A stretch of DNA of 64,000 bases from an uncultured Kiloniellaceae bacterium. Its GTDB lineage: Bacteria > Pseudomonadota > Alphaproteobacteria > Kiloniellales > Kiloniellaceae. The notes below the pieces were generated by a model, which did no database searches, was not told where the DNA came from, and saw nothing but the letters and a program-made list of their open reading frames with translations. The DNA lies in NCBI GenBank assembly GCA_947500035.1, contig CANMQP010000007.1:434001-498000 (forward strand), written 5' to 3'. Within the stretch, counting starts at the first letter, position 1. Each line of letters begins with the position of its first letter. Below, piece by piece: positions 18,180-26,477 of this stretch. The translations under genes were made by a program, and so were the position numbers.

Positions 18180-18405
18180 AGCAGTGTCAAATCCCGGATA
18201 CATTCGGTGCGGTCCGCCCGGCGTAGCAGGACGAAGACCCACTGTTTTAGTGTTTGAGCTTCTAATCCCCCGTTAACGCGGCAAACGTCAAGGGACAAAC
18301 AAATTACAAACGTGAGATGGTGGTAAAGCCGTTTTCGGCGAATCAACGTTGGTTTAATGGGGTTAAATTCAGACCAGACAGAGAATTGGTCAAGGATTTT
18401 AATAA

Positions 18406-19098
18406 CTAAGACACCCGGACGGCGGGATTATCCTCGGAAAACCGCTCTATCTCCTCCAATTTAGCCAAAACCGCATTGGCCAGGTTCACGATATCAAGCC
18501 TGGCATCGCTTTTTGGTGCGAAGTCGCCAATCCATTTGCGTTCGCCAAAAGCATCGACAAAAGCGGTGCGCTGCCGCACCTCGGGACCAACGACGTCGCC
18601 GAGGTGGCGTAAAACATCGCCAATCCGCCGTCCCGCGCCCGTGCGGTGGTCGATTTTCGAGGGGACCAGCAAGAAACTCAGGTCATTGCTGTCACGGATC
18701 GATCGCGAGGTCTCGATCAGGTTCAGAACATTGGTCGTGGCAATCAGATCCGGACCCGAAGCCGTAAGCGGAATGATCGCAAGCCGCGAAAGTCCCAATG
18801 CCGTCTCGGTAACGGCGCGGGAATGCGCCGGACAATCGATCAATACGAAATCGCTTTCGATCGACAACACCTTCGTCACCCAGCGTTGCGCGCCGCGCTC
18901 ATCTTCGAGCGGAATAGTATAGATTTTCGCGGGATAACGCCCTCTGGACATCCAGTGTGTGGAGGTGCCTTGCGGGTCCGCGTCCACCAGTGCGACCCGT
19001 CGTGACCCACCGCCCAGTTCGCAGGCCAGATTGACCGCAATGTTGGATTTGCCGACGCCACCCTTGAGATTCGCCACCGTAATGATTCGCGCAGTCAC
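18406..19098 (-). CDS. orphan ParA/MinD-family ATPase
   Basis: Deviant Walker P-loop ATPase of 230 residues. The motif KGGVGKSN near residue 12 includes the signature lysine; Walker A' is VALVDADPQGTST and Walker B is VLIDCPAHS. The GTG start at 19098 follows a GGGGGGTAGG stretch. There is no ParB gene next to it, and the N-terminal DNA-binding extension of plasmid ParA is missing, so it resembles the short orphan ParA group that positions cargo such as chemoreceptor arrays, carboxysomes or cellulose synthase (BcsQ). A gene for a 56-residue acidic protein ends three bases upstream, suggesting co-translation. Cargo is unknown; the surface-polysaccharide neighbours are suggestive only. Confidence 0.87.
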   Translation of the reverse strand: MTARIITVANLKGGVGKSNIAVNLACELGGGSRRVALVDADPQGTSTHWMSRGRYPAKIYTIPLEDERGAQRWVTKVLSIESDFVLIDCPAHSRAVTETALGLSRLAIIPLTASGPDLIATTNVLNLIETSRSIRDSNDLSFLLVPSKIDHRTGAGRRIGDVLRHLGDVVGPEVRQRTAFVDAFGERKWIGDFAPKSDARLDIVNLANAVLAKLEEIERFSEDNPAVRVS

Positions 19099-19101
19099 GG
19101 C

Positions 19102-19272
19102 CTACCCCCCGTCAGCTGCAAGAGCGGCCCAGCCTCTTTTATCAGTCGGCACAGAGTCGTCGTCCTCATCGGTCGGATCATCATCGGTTGTGCACCCGAA
19201 GGCCTGTTTGAGTTCCCTCAACGATCGCAGAGCGCCGGGACTGTCCCTGTACCCGGCAACTGAGATTTGCAT
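19102..19272 (-). CDS. small acidic protein (56 residues) immediately ahead of the ParA gene
   Basis: Open frame from ATG (19272-19270) to TAG (19104-19102) coding for 56 residues. It reads MQISVAGYRDSPGALRSLRE, continues through KQAFGCTTDD and then an acidic run (DDDPTDEDDDS) and ends in WAALAADGG. Its stop lies three bases before the ParA GTG, and the ParA ribosome-binding site (GGGGGGTAGG) overlaps its last codons, so the two are probably translationally coupled. No family recognised. The pairing with a ParA that lacks ParB makes it a candidate partner or regulator of the ATPase, by analogy with small proteins such as BcsR beside BcsQ (analogy only, no similarity claimed). The start codon has only a weak Shine-Dalgarno. 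Confidence 0.55.
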   Translation of the reverse strand: MQISVAGYRDSPGALRSLRELKQAFGCTTDDDPTDEDDDSVPTDKRGWAALAADGG

Positions 19273-19419
19273 GCTATCTCACTACCAACAAATGATTTTA
19301 TAATCCCTTACCTGGCCGAATGCTCTCCGGCGCATTAACTAAAATCACACATATTTGTATAGTTTTTCCCTGCGAGCGCGTTGACGGCATTCGCGTACAT
19401 CCTCACACTCTGGCCACTG

Positions 19420-19434
19420 TTAATCTGGTGTTAA
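19420..19434 (+). promoter_or_regulatory. CtrA-type site upstream of the RTX/VWA gene
   Basis: TTAATCTGGTGTTAA at 19420-19434 is an exact TTAA-N7-TTAA, followed by CC, as in the alphaproteobacterial CtrA consensus. It lies 66 bases upstream of the RTX protein ATG and 148 bases from the divergent 56-residue gene, so it could control either. Confidence 0.6.
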
Positions 19435-19499
19435 CCAAAGCGTTGTTGAGCCTGAATGTTCAAAGGGATTTCAACGCGATCTGGGAAAGGTCAATCGGC

Positions 19500-22400
19500 A
19501 TGACTGAGCAGCAATCGAACCTGTCGTCTACAGAAACGTCCGAGAAAAGCGAGTTGGACAGCCAGCGCACGGATGCATCTGTCGAAACAGGCACAGCAAC
19601 TGCAATTGCGCTTGGTCAGGCTGCGGCGCCCGAACCACTTGTCGTAACGCAGCCGGCAACCGGGCAAACCCAAGAGATCAGCCTGGAAGCCGGCCAACCG
19701 GTTCTCTTGACCATGGCCGCAGATGAGACCTTCATCGCGGTCGACGGCGCCAACTTCGTTCTGAGCTTCGATGGTGACGGTGACGGTGCAATTGATACCC
19801 GCGTGATCTTCCTGAACCTGGTCGATCAGGCCGGCTCGGAAAACCCTCCGCAGTTCGTCATCGGTGGTCAGGTGATCAGCAGCGGCCTGCTTGTGACACA
19901 GACGATCGCGCTGGGTGGCGGTAACGGCGAACCCATTCCCTTCGAGACCGCGGCTGGCGAAGTCGCGGCTGGCGGCGGCAACAATGTTTATGACGATGAT
20001 CTCGGCAGCGCCATCAACCTGCTGCTCGGGCAAGGCGTCATCCCGCCGACCGCACTGGTCTTCGGCCTGCCTGACCCCGAGCCCGGTTTGGCACTGGATC
20101 TGACCTCGGACGTCCTTGACGATGTTCCCCCGCCACCGCCGCCGCCAGGCGAGCTCTTTGCACCGGTCGATTTCGATGTCTCGGTAACGGCACAAAGCAA
20201 TTTCGGCTCTCCCCTGCCGTTCGCGCCCACTGTTAGTGAGGGTGTTCTGAACATCGAGGGGGAAGATGAAGGGCCCGGATTTTTCTACGACTTCCAGATC
20301 GGTTTTGCGGTATCGCCGGACGACAATATTCGAGGTACCGATCAAGAAGACGGCACCACCGAGAATTTCACAATTACGAGCCTGCCCGCCGAGGGCTTCC
20401 TCATCATTGATCTCGGCTCCGACGGCATCAATGACTACATCCTAAAGCCTGAAGATCTCGGCACCGATCGTGCGAACCTGACAACGGCTGACTCTGTTCG
20501 CTACTTTCTTCCCTTCGGCGGCGAAAACGAGATCAACGACGAAAAACCGGTCCTGCCGGAGCTTGTCAGCTTTAATTACTTCACGACCGACTCCGACGGC
20601 CTGACCAGTGACGGCGCAATTGTCACGATCGACTTCGCAGACGGCCCTCCGGGAGTCATCACGGTTCAGCCCGACGTCGAGGATGTCAGACCGAATCGCG
20701 CAGACGATCCAAACGCGCCGGAAACCTCAGTCACCATCGACGTCCTGGCGAATGACAGCCACTCGGACGGACTGCCCCTGACGCTTGCTAACGTGCAGCT
20801 TGCCGACCCGGCCCAGGGCAGCGTCCAAATCCTTGATAACCAGGTTGTCTTTACCCCCGCGGTAGGTCTGACCGAAACCGTCGTCCAAATGACCTACACA
20901 GCCACGACCTCCGATGGCCAGAGCGCACAGACCACCGTCGATGTCACCATCGGCCAGGATGTCAGCGTGCAGCGCATTGTCGAGGTGCCGGATTCGGACC
21001 CGGCGCGGACAGAACTTCTAAGCTCGATTGACACCGACTTGGTCGATGTCGACGGCGCCGACGGGACTTCGACCGATCCCGCCAACGTCAATGTCGAGCT
21101 TTTCCCGAACAGTGACGTCACCTTTACCGTCACCGCTGATCCCGAAGCGCCGGATGTGCTCGACCTTTACCTTCTGCAGGATCTCACCGGTTCCTTCCGG
21201 GATGACCTGCCCACGGTGCGTGGCGATCAGAACAGTAATAGCGACGCTGGCGATCTCGGGCTCCTTGACGACCTCGTCAATGGTGTCGAATCCATCTCAT
21301 CCGATGTGCAGTTCGGGCTGGGCAGCTTTCGCGACTTCGGCCAGGGTGGCGGTTCGGCCACCGAAGGCCAGTATGGCTTCAGACATCACCTCGATCTTGA
21401 GGCCGGCCAGGGCGGGCAACGCCTGGATGGTGAACCGCTAGCCGTACCGCCGGCCAACCCCAACGTCCCCGCAGGTGAAGGCGCGGCCTATGACGAACTC
21501 TTCGCGGGTCAACCAGGCGCCGGGGTGACCGGACTTGGTGGTGACTTCCCCGAACGCCAGATGTTCGCCCTGAACCAGGTGGCCATCGACGCGGCGAAAG
21601 CTGAAGACGCCGATGGCGGAACATCATCGGACTTCGGGTTCCGTGAAGGTTCCTCCAAGGTTGTGGTCATCATCACGGACGCGACCTCCAAGGATTGGGA
21701 CAACCCGGCCTTCAGGCAGGAACTGAAAGCCAACCTGCAGGCTTCCGGCGTTATCCCCATCTTCCTGGTAGCTGCCGGGGATGAAGGCGAACAGGTGATC
21801 AATGACTTCTACGATGACGTCATCGCCGAGCTCGGCGTGGGCGCCCGTGTTCCTCTGGAGCTCGACAGCAGCAATCTTGTGAGTGCGATCGAGCAGGGAC
21901 TTCAGACAATCACAGACGACCTGACGCTCAATGTCGAAGGCGATGAAAACGGCTACGTCTCCATCAGTGACCCCGTCGTTGATCCAGAGACTGGGGAGCA
22001 CAGCTGGGAAGTGACGCTCTCCGCGCCGCTCGACGAGGGTCACAACAACGATCCTGATATCAAACTGACCGTTACAAGCGACTCGTCAGGCGAGCAGGTT
22101 GGCGGCGATATCAATGTCGATGTAACGACCGATGCGGCGGCGAGCGGCGGTGATGACTTCGACATCGTCGAGGGTCATAACGGACAGAATGTCCTTAGCG
22201 GCGGCGCCGGAAACGACCTGATTATCGGGCTCGGTGGCGACGATATTCTCATCGGCGGTGAAGGCAACGACGTCTTCGCGTTTGGTGTCCGGGACAACGG
22301 CGGCGAGCTGGACTTCGACGGCAACGACATTATCCAGGATTTCACCATCGGTGAAGATCAGGTCAACCTGGAGGCTCTTCTGGATGCCCTGGGTGGAGAC

Positions 22401-22541
22401 GCTTCGGATGTTTCGGTCAACATCAACGGTGGCAATACCGAGATCACTGTCGCCGGCGCCACCGATTTCATGGTGACTCTCAGCGGTATCACCGACGTGC
22501 TTACGGTCGGCTCCGATCCCGATAGCGACATCGTCGTGTAG
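19500..22541 (+). CDS. large secreted RTX calcium-binding protein with integrin/VWA-like domain
   Basis: Acidic protein of 1013 residues. The ATG at 19500 follows GGAAAGG at eight bases; the frame is open upstream but the extension is not protein-like. There is no signal peptide. In order: a Ser/Thr/Glu-rich start (1-50); a segment with FVLSFDGDGDGAIDTRVIF; a seven-proline linker near 210; repetitive beta domains; an integrin-beta/VWA-like domain with a MIDAS-like DLTGSF at 561-566 and VVVIITDATS near 720; glycine-rich RTX nonapeptides (GGAGNDLIIG, GGDDILIGG) near 900-930; and a C-terminal tail. This architecture points to type I secretion and a calcium-dependent adhesin or matrix protein. 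No type I secretion genes are in the window. A strong terminator follows. Confidence 0.85.
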   Translation: MTEQQSNLSSTETSEKSELDSQRTDASVETGTATAIALGQAAAPEPLVVTQPATGQTQEISLEAGQPVLLTMAADETFIAVDGANFVLSFDGDGDGAIDTRVIFLNLVDQAGSENPPQFVIGGQVISSGLLVTQTIALGGGNGEPIPFETAAGEVAAGGGNNVYDDDLGSAINLLLGQGVIPPTALVFGLPDPEPGLALDLTSDVLDDVPPPPPPPGELFAPVDFDVSVTAQSNFGSPLPFAPTVSEGVLNIEGEDEGPGFFYDFQIGFAVSPDDNIRGTDQEDGTTENFTITSLPAEGFLIIDLGSDGINDYILKPEDLGTDRANLTTADSVRYFLPFGGENEINDEKPVLPELVSFNYFTTDSDGLTSDGAIVTIDFADGPPGVITVQPDVEDVRPNRADDPNAPETSVTIDVLANDSHSDGLPLTLANVQLADPAQGSVQILDNQVVFTPAVGLTETVVQMTYTATTSDGQSAQTTVDVTIGQDVSVQRIVEVPDSDPARTELLSSIDTDLVDVDGADGTSTDPANVNVELFPNSDVTFTVTADPEAPDVLDLYLLQDLTGSFRDDLPTVRGDQNSNSDAGDLGLLDDLVNGVESISSDVQFGLGSFRDFGQGGGSATEGQYGFRHHLDLEAGQGGQRLDGEPLAVPPANPNVPAGEGAAYDELFAGQPGAGVTGLGGDFPERQMFALNQVAIDAAKAEDADGGTSSDFGFREGSSKVVVIITDATSKDWDNPAFRQELKANLQASGVIPIFLVAAGDEGEQVINDFYDDVIAELGVGARVPLELDSSNLVSAIEQGLQTITDDLTLNVEGDENGYVSISDPVVDPETGEHSWEVTLSAPLDEGHNNDPDIKLTVTSDSSGEQVGGDINVDVTTDAAASGGDDFDIVEGHNGQNVLSGGAGNDLIIGLGGDDILIGGEGNDVFAFGVRDNGGELDFDGNDIIQDFTIGEDQVNLEALLDALGGDASDVSVNINGGNTEITVAGATDFMVTLSGITDVLTVGSDPDSDIVV

Positions 22542-22579
22542 AAAATCTCTGAGCCTCTTGAAGGCCAGGCACCGAAAAG

Positions 22580-22617
22580 AAACGGCCGGCACCCATATCC
22601 AGGGTCCGGCCGTTTTT
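22580..22617 (+). terminator. strong intrinsic terminator after the RTX/VWA gene
   Basis: AAACGGCCGG (22580-22589) pairs perfectly with CCGGCCGTTT (22606-22615), and an inner ACCC/GGGT pair extends the stem. The right arm runs into TTTTT. It also lies downstream of the converging OPX gene. Confidence 0.88.
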
Positions 22618-22724
22618 CTGTCTGCAGCCTTTTATCGATCTTCAGTTCAGTGGAAGACCAATACACTCACAATCTGAGACACCGTCGCCAGCTCACTCAG
22701 ACGCAAACTCCTTCGCGCCAGCAC

Positions 22725-24797
22725 CTAGAAAGTCGCGCGCAGGCCGACGCTAATTGTATTTTCCATAAACTCGTCACTCGAACTCTCGTCGGATTCACGA
22801 AGCCGGAAGGTATAATTGACGTTCGCGGAGATATTCGTGAAGACGTTGTAGTTCAAGCCTGCCCGGAAGGTATATTCGTTCTCTATGCTGTCACCGAGAT
22901 CGTTGTATTCGTATTCGCCAGACGTGTTGAAGCGCGTGCGATTGTTCAAGGCGCGGCCCCAATCCGCGACGACGCCATATTCCGACTCGTCATCGTCGCT
23001 GTCGTTGTCTTCAAAATTGGCGCGGAAATTGAGGCCAAAATTATCGCGATCGCGCGAGCCGTTTATGCCGGCACGGAAAGTCTTCACGCGCGTGGTTTCA
23101 TCGTCGATGTCGAATGGGACATCGTTCGCAGAGTCGAACACCTGGCCGGTCTCAGTGTTGACGAGCTGTCCCGTGTCAGGATCGAATGCAATGTTGTCGA
23201 AATTCCGGCCCAAGGCTTCCTGGGAGGTGCGCAGCACTTCGGAGTAGCTTGCGCTCAAGATCGTCCGCGGCGTGATGCTATAGCGCAGGTTGCCGTCAAA
23301 ACTGACTTCGTCATCGCGCTCGCCGTAGCCGACTTCCAGCTGCGTGCGGGAGCTCGGCTGCCAGCGGGCCGCCGTGCGCCATGTCGGATCATCGACCTCG
23401 TTATCATTATCGCCGTCATCGAACTGTTGATAGCCGACCGATCCGATCAGGAAAAAGGCCCGCGTGACGGCATAGGTCGTCGAAAAATTCAAGTCGCGGC
23501 GCGAAACATCGTCGTCATCCGACGCCGTCGCTTCCGATGCGGACGCCGACAGGCCCCAGGAAAACTGGGTGAAGTCAGGACCGCTGTTCAGGTTGACACG
23601 TCCCTCGTGCGTCGAGGTATCCGAGGCATCGTCCGAATCGATGAAAACCTGTGAGAAGGTGTAACGGGTCTGCATGCGGGCAAAATCGCCAAGCCGGTTC
23701 GTCACGTAGGGGCTCAAGCGGTAATTCTGGACCGTCTCACGATTGGAGGTATTGTCGCCGGATCCGGACGAGGATCCTTCGTTGGTCAGCACTTCCTGAC
23801 TGATAGATGCGTTGCCGTCGATGAAGAAGAGGTCATTGAAGAGCTCTACGGTGCCGGAACTGTTCAGGTCGACGTCTGCGTCGAAGCCTTCGTCATCGCC
23901 GCCATTTTGGTGGCGCAGGGCGACATCACCCGAAAACCCCCAGTTGATTCGTGCCGCATTCGCGAAGAAAGATATTCCCGGACTGACCGTGCTGATAAAC
24001 GCGCTTTCCTCGTCGCCGTCCGGATCCTGGTCAACATTGTCGCTGAAGGTTTCCCGAAACGAGATGGTGGGTGTGACACGCCAGTCACCGGAGAAAAAGC
24101 CCTCGGGGATGATGATGACATCACCCGGCGCCATCGCAACGTTCGCAGTCGAGTCGCCGTCATCGATCAGATCATCGAGTCGCAGAGGTATCTGCCGGCG
24201 CGTATCGCCCTCACGTCGCAGCAAGATCGCTGAGTTTCCGTCCGCACCGCTTGAAAGACCGCCAACGGCAATCATGACATCCAGAGCGGTCATACGATCG
24301 CGAAAGGCGACGGCCTGAGGCTGCTGGGCTTCGCCAACAACCCGGATCTGCTGGCGCAGGTCACCGAAGAAACTACGCACGATCACGGTGACAACCGGAT
24401 CCTGAATATAAACGCTGAGTTTCTCTTCCAGCTCACGGGATAGAGTTGTCGGGGTGTGCCCGACAACCATCAAATCCTCGATCAGTGGTGTCGAAACCCG
24501 GCCATCTGGGCGTACGGTATAAACGCCGGAAAGGTCAGGGTTGCGCAAAACCAGGAGCTCGACAACGTCGCCCGGCCCGATCAGATAGTCGGGAGACGCC
24601 ACTTCGCCGCCGTAAAGCGCGCCGGCCGGTTTCTGAGCCGCTTGATTTGCAAGGTTTTCCTGTGGATCTACGCCCTGCTCTGCTGCGGACGCCAAGCCAC
24701 CAAAAGACAGACTCAACGCCGTAGCACTGACCCCACCTAATAAAACCCCCCGAGCGACAGACCGCAAACAACGGTCAGATGATATCGCTTTGCTCAT
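22725..24797 (-). CDS. polysaccharide export (OPX/Wza-type) protein fused to a C-terminal outer-membrane beta-barrel
   Basis: Protein of 690 residues. The ATG at 24797 (GGAG just upstream) gives a Sec signal ending in GGLASA; there is no lipobox cysteine, unlike Wza. Residues about 68-145 are the Poly_export domain (PDYLIGPGDVVELLV, YTVRPDGRVSTPLIEDL). Residues about 150-235 form an SLBB-like domain (RVVGEAQQPQAV, ALDVMIAVGGLS, VAMAPGDVIIIPEGFF). From about 240 to the end are alternating amphipathic strands with many Asp-rich turns, ending ISVGLRATF, whose terminal Phe is typical of barrels inserted by BamA. The second half resembles the barrel proteins that accompany exopolysaccharide export in exosortase-linked systems. 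One polypeptide thus appears to supply both the periplasmic export ring and the outer-membrane pore. Confidence 0.87.
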   Translation of the reverse strand: MSKAISSDRCLRSVARGVLLGGVSATALSLSFGGLASAAEQGVDPQENLANQAAQKPAGALYGGEVASPDYLIGPGDVVELLVLRNPDLSGVYTVRPDGRVSTPLIEDLMVVGHTPTTLSRELEEKLSVYIQDPVVTVIVRSFFGDLRQQIRVVGEAQQPQAVAFRDRMTALDVMIAVGGLSSGADGNSAILLRREGDTRRQIPLRLDDLIDDGDSTANVAMAPGDVIIIPEGFFSGDWRVTPTISFRETFSDNVDQDPDGDEESAFISTVSPGISFFANAARINWGFSGDVALRHQNGGDDEGFDADVDLNSSGTVELFNDLFFIDGNASISQEVLTNEGSSSGSGDNTSNRETVQNYRLSPYVTNRLGDFARMQTRYTFSQVFIDSDDASDTSTHEGRVNLNSGPDFTQFSWGLSASASEATASDDDDVSRRDLNFSTTYAVTRAFFLIGSVGYQQFDDGDNDNEVDDPTWRTAARWQPSSRTQLEVGYGERDDEVSFDGNLRYSITPRTILSASYSEVLRTSQEALGRNFDNIAFDPDTGQLVNTETGQVFDSANDVPFDIDDETTRVKTFRAGINGSRDRDNFGLNFRANFEDNDSDDDESEYGVVADWGRALNNRTRFNTSGEYEYNDLGDSIENEYTFRAGLNYNVFTNISANVNYTFRLRESDESSSDEFMENTISVGLRATF

Positions 24798-25129
24798 ATG
24801 CTCCGCGTTTGCTGCTGCGCCTTTAAGAACAATCAGACCCCCCAGATGCGCGTAAGGCACCCGACTCCGTGCGTAAACAACTGACTGTATATATCAACCT
24901 CGTTACGCAGTCGAGGCCCTGAGAAACGATTAATTGCCCTGTTTTGGCAGAAAACCACCATAATTATCGGCAGCTTAGGTCAAAAGATTCGGCCAAGCCA
25001 CCCAATAACGGCGATCCAGGCCTAGCACTGCGAACTTTAAGAAATTCTTTACGTAACCGCTCTGCGCAGTCGCAAGAGGGGTCACGGACTTTGCCGGACC
25101 TGTCGATTAGAACAACAAGTTTTTTTGGA
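24798..25129. other. non-coding gap of about 330 bases
   Basis: Upstream region of the OPX-barrel gene and downstream region of the phosphatase gene. It is more AT-rich than its surroundings, with TATATATC near 24890. I see no exact CtrA site, terminator or gene in it; a promoter for the OPX gene must lie here but I cannot place it with confidence. Confidence 0.5.
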
Positions 25130-25930
25130 TCAACGCCTTAGCGACGTCGAGAGAAACCGCTTCGCACCACCTTCCAAAACAAGGCAGGTCAGGGCACCAG
25201 ATGCGAACGCCCCTGTATCAATCCCGATTCGATTGCTGCGCACATCAGGACGCGCTGTCGGTGTGTGTCCGTGAACGACCATCACACCGTGATCGGCGCG
25301 AGAATTCAAAAACTCGCTGCGAATCCAAAGCAGATCGTCGGGATCTTGTTCTTCCAACGGACAGCCGGGGCGGATCCCAGCGTGGACAAAAAGATAATCT
25401 CCCGCGCGATACTGCAGCTTAAGCCCTTCCAGGAAGGCTTTATGCCGCGAAGGCACGCATACACGCATTTGGTCAGAAAGCTCTGCATAGTAGGCTTTAT
25501 CACCCAGAGATCGTGGCGCAGTAGCGCCGTAACTCATGACCGTGGTCTCTCCGCCAAAGCCGAACCACTGTGGGCCAATTGCAGGGTGCTCGAGAAACTT
25601 GAGCATTGCCTCCTCATGGTTACCCTTCAGGTGCACTGATTCCAGGCCTGCTAAAGGTTCGTCAAGCAGCAGATCTATGACCTCCCGGCTTGCCGTCCCC
25701 CGATCAATGTAGTCGCCCAGGTAAACGGCCACCGCCGAGTTGCACCTTCCGGCAGCGCGATGGTCGTCCCGGATTTGACTGTGGAGCTCAGTGAGTAAGT
25801 CAGCACGGCCGTGAATGTCACCGATTGCATAGACCCTCTGACCCTCAGGAACCCGAAAGCCACTTTGAGAAGAGACCCGGGTGCCGGAAAAAAGTCGTTT
25901 CAGGGAAGACAGAGAGCCGCGCATAAGCAT
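25130..25930 (-). CDS. metallophosphoesterase, PPP serine/threonine phosphatase family
   Basis: Cytosolic phosphatase of 266 residues. All three core motifs of the PPP family are intact: GDIHG at 37-41, GDYIDRG near 71 and GNHE near 101, with later metal-ligand histidines in FVHAGIRPG and VVHGHTPT. The fold and length match bacterial PrpA/PrpE-like or ApaH-related enzymes rather than ApaH itself. Substrate could be phosphoproteins or a small phosphoester. The start is at 25930 (MLMRGSL) or two codons later. It stands alone between two non-coding stretches; linkage to the surface genes to its left is positional only. Confidence 0.85.
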   Translation of the reverse strand: MLMRGSLSSLKRLFSGTRVSSQSGFRVPEGQRVYAIGDIHGRADLLTELHSQIRDDHRAAGRCNSAVAVYLGDYIDRGTASREVIDLLLDEPLAGLESVHLKGNHEEAMLKFLEHPAIGPQWFGFGGETTVMSYGATAPRSLGDKAYYAELSDQMRVCVPSRHKAFLEGLKLQYRAGDYLFVHAGIRPGCPLEEQDPDDLLWIRSEFLNSRADHGVMVVHGHTPTARPDVRSNRIGIDTGAFASGALTCLVLEGGAKRFLSTSLRR

Positions 25931-26082
25931 GTCCTAACTTGCCTCATCAGGCACGACAACCCTTATCGAACCTGTCAAAGCGCGACAGCCTCATCAGCAG
26001 ATGGTTACACGCCGCTCGTCTCCCGGAATCGCGCATCAACGGGCTGAATCCTTTCTGCTGTATCGATGCTTATGATGATGGC

Positions 26083-26235
26083 ATGGGACCACAACACGAG
26101 GAGCAATCGTCATTTTGGACTAACGCATTGATGTTCCAGGGCCTGGAGGATCGAGAAGCGATCAATGCGGCGAATTCTGCGGCCAGAGCTCAAGCCGGCG
26201 ATCATGCCGAGAACATAAAGTCTCTGGCTGTTTAA
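26083..26235 (+). CDS. possible small hypothetical protein (50 residues)
   Basis: Open frame of 50 residues reading MGPQHEEQSSFWTNALMFQG and then LEDREAINAANSAARAQAGD, ending in ENIKSLAV. The sequence is helical and has ordinary codon use, but there is no clear ribosome-binding site, and the frame is open upstream to 25939 with unlikely sequence. No family recognised. It converges with, and overlaps by four bases, another small unknown gene. Confidence 0.35.
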   Translation: MGPQHEEQSSFWTNALMFQGLEDREAINAANSAARAQAGDHAENIKSLAV

Positions 26236-26414
26236 ACAGCTGAATCTTGCGCGTTTTCCGGCTGTTTCCGGAGATCGCTCCGCGTGCAATTCACACTGCG
26301 CTCGTCTCCGCCCGTCGACTGCGTCTCGAGTCGGTTGCCAAGGACCTCGTGCAGGCTGCGTAAGGGTCGATTGAGATAGGGACTAAGAGATTGATTAAAT
26401 TTATTCTTTAGCAT
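26232..26414 (-). CDS. possible small hypothetical protein (60 residues)
   Basis: Open frame starting MLKNKFNQSLSPYLNRPLRS followed by LHEVLGNRLE and a polar tail. The basic-aromatic start with PYLNRPLRSLHEVL looks like a conserved protein segment rather than random sequence, but I do not recognise a family. The frame can start seven codons earlier at 26435; in that case the two DnaA boxes lie inside its first codons (VDKAVDK), while with the start used here they lie directly upstream of the ATG. Either way transcription of this gene would be sensitive to DnaA binding. Confidence 0.4.
   Translation of the reverse strand: MLKNKFNQSLSPYLNRPLRSLHEVLGNRLETQSTGGDERSVNCTRSDLRKQPENAQDSAV
26388..26412. 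other. AT-rich stretch beside the DnaA boxes
   Basis: About 25 bases of mostly A and T (GATTGATTAAATTTATTC and on) immediately to the left of two perfect DnaA boxes. In replication origins such a stretch would be an unwinding element; here it may equally be part of a small gene. Confidence 0.35.
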
Positions 26415-26415
26415 C

Positions 26416-26436
26416 TTATCCACAGCCTTATCCACA
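26416..26436. promoter_or_regulatory. two perfect DnaA boxes
   Basis: TTATCCACA occurs at 26416-26424 and again at 26428-26436, in the same orientation, 12 bases apart. Both match the strict bacterial DnaA consensus TTATNCACA. A CtrA-type site lies about 40 bases further right. Confidence 0.7.
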
Positions 26437-26477
26437 AGATGTAGTATGTTCGATCACTTAACCTACCTTATCTGGGG

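Noticed and set aside
18350-18370. TTAA-N5-TTAA near the end of the ParA gene
   Set aside because: Spacing is five instead of seven bases, so it does not fit the CtrA consensus.
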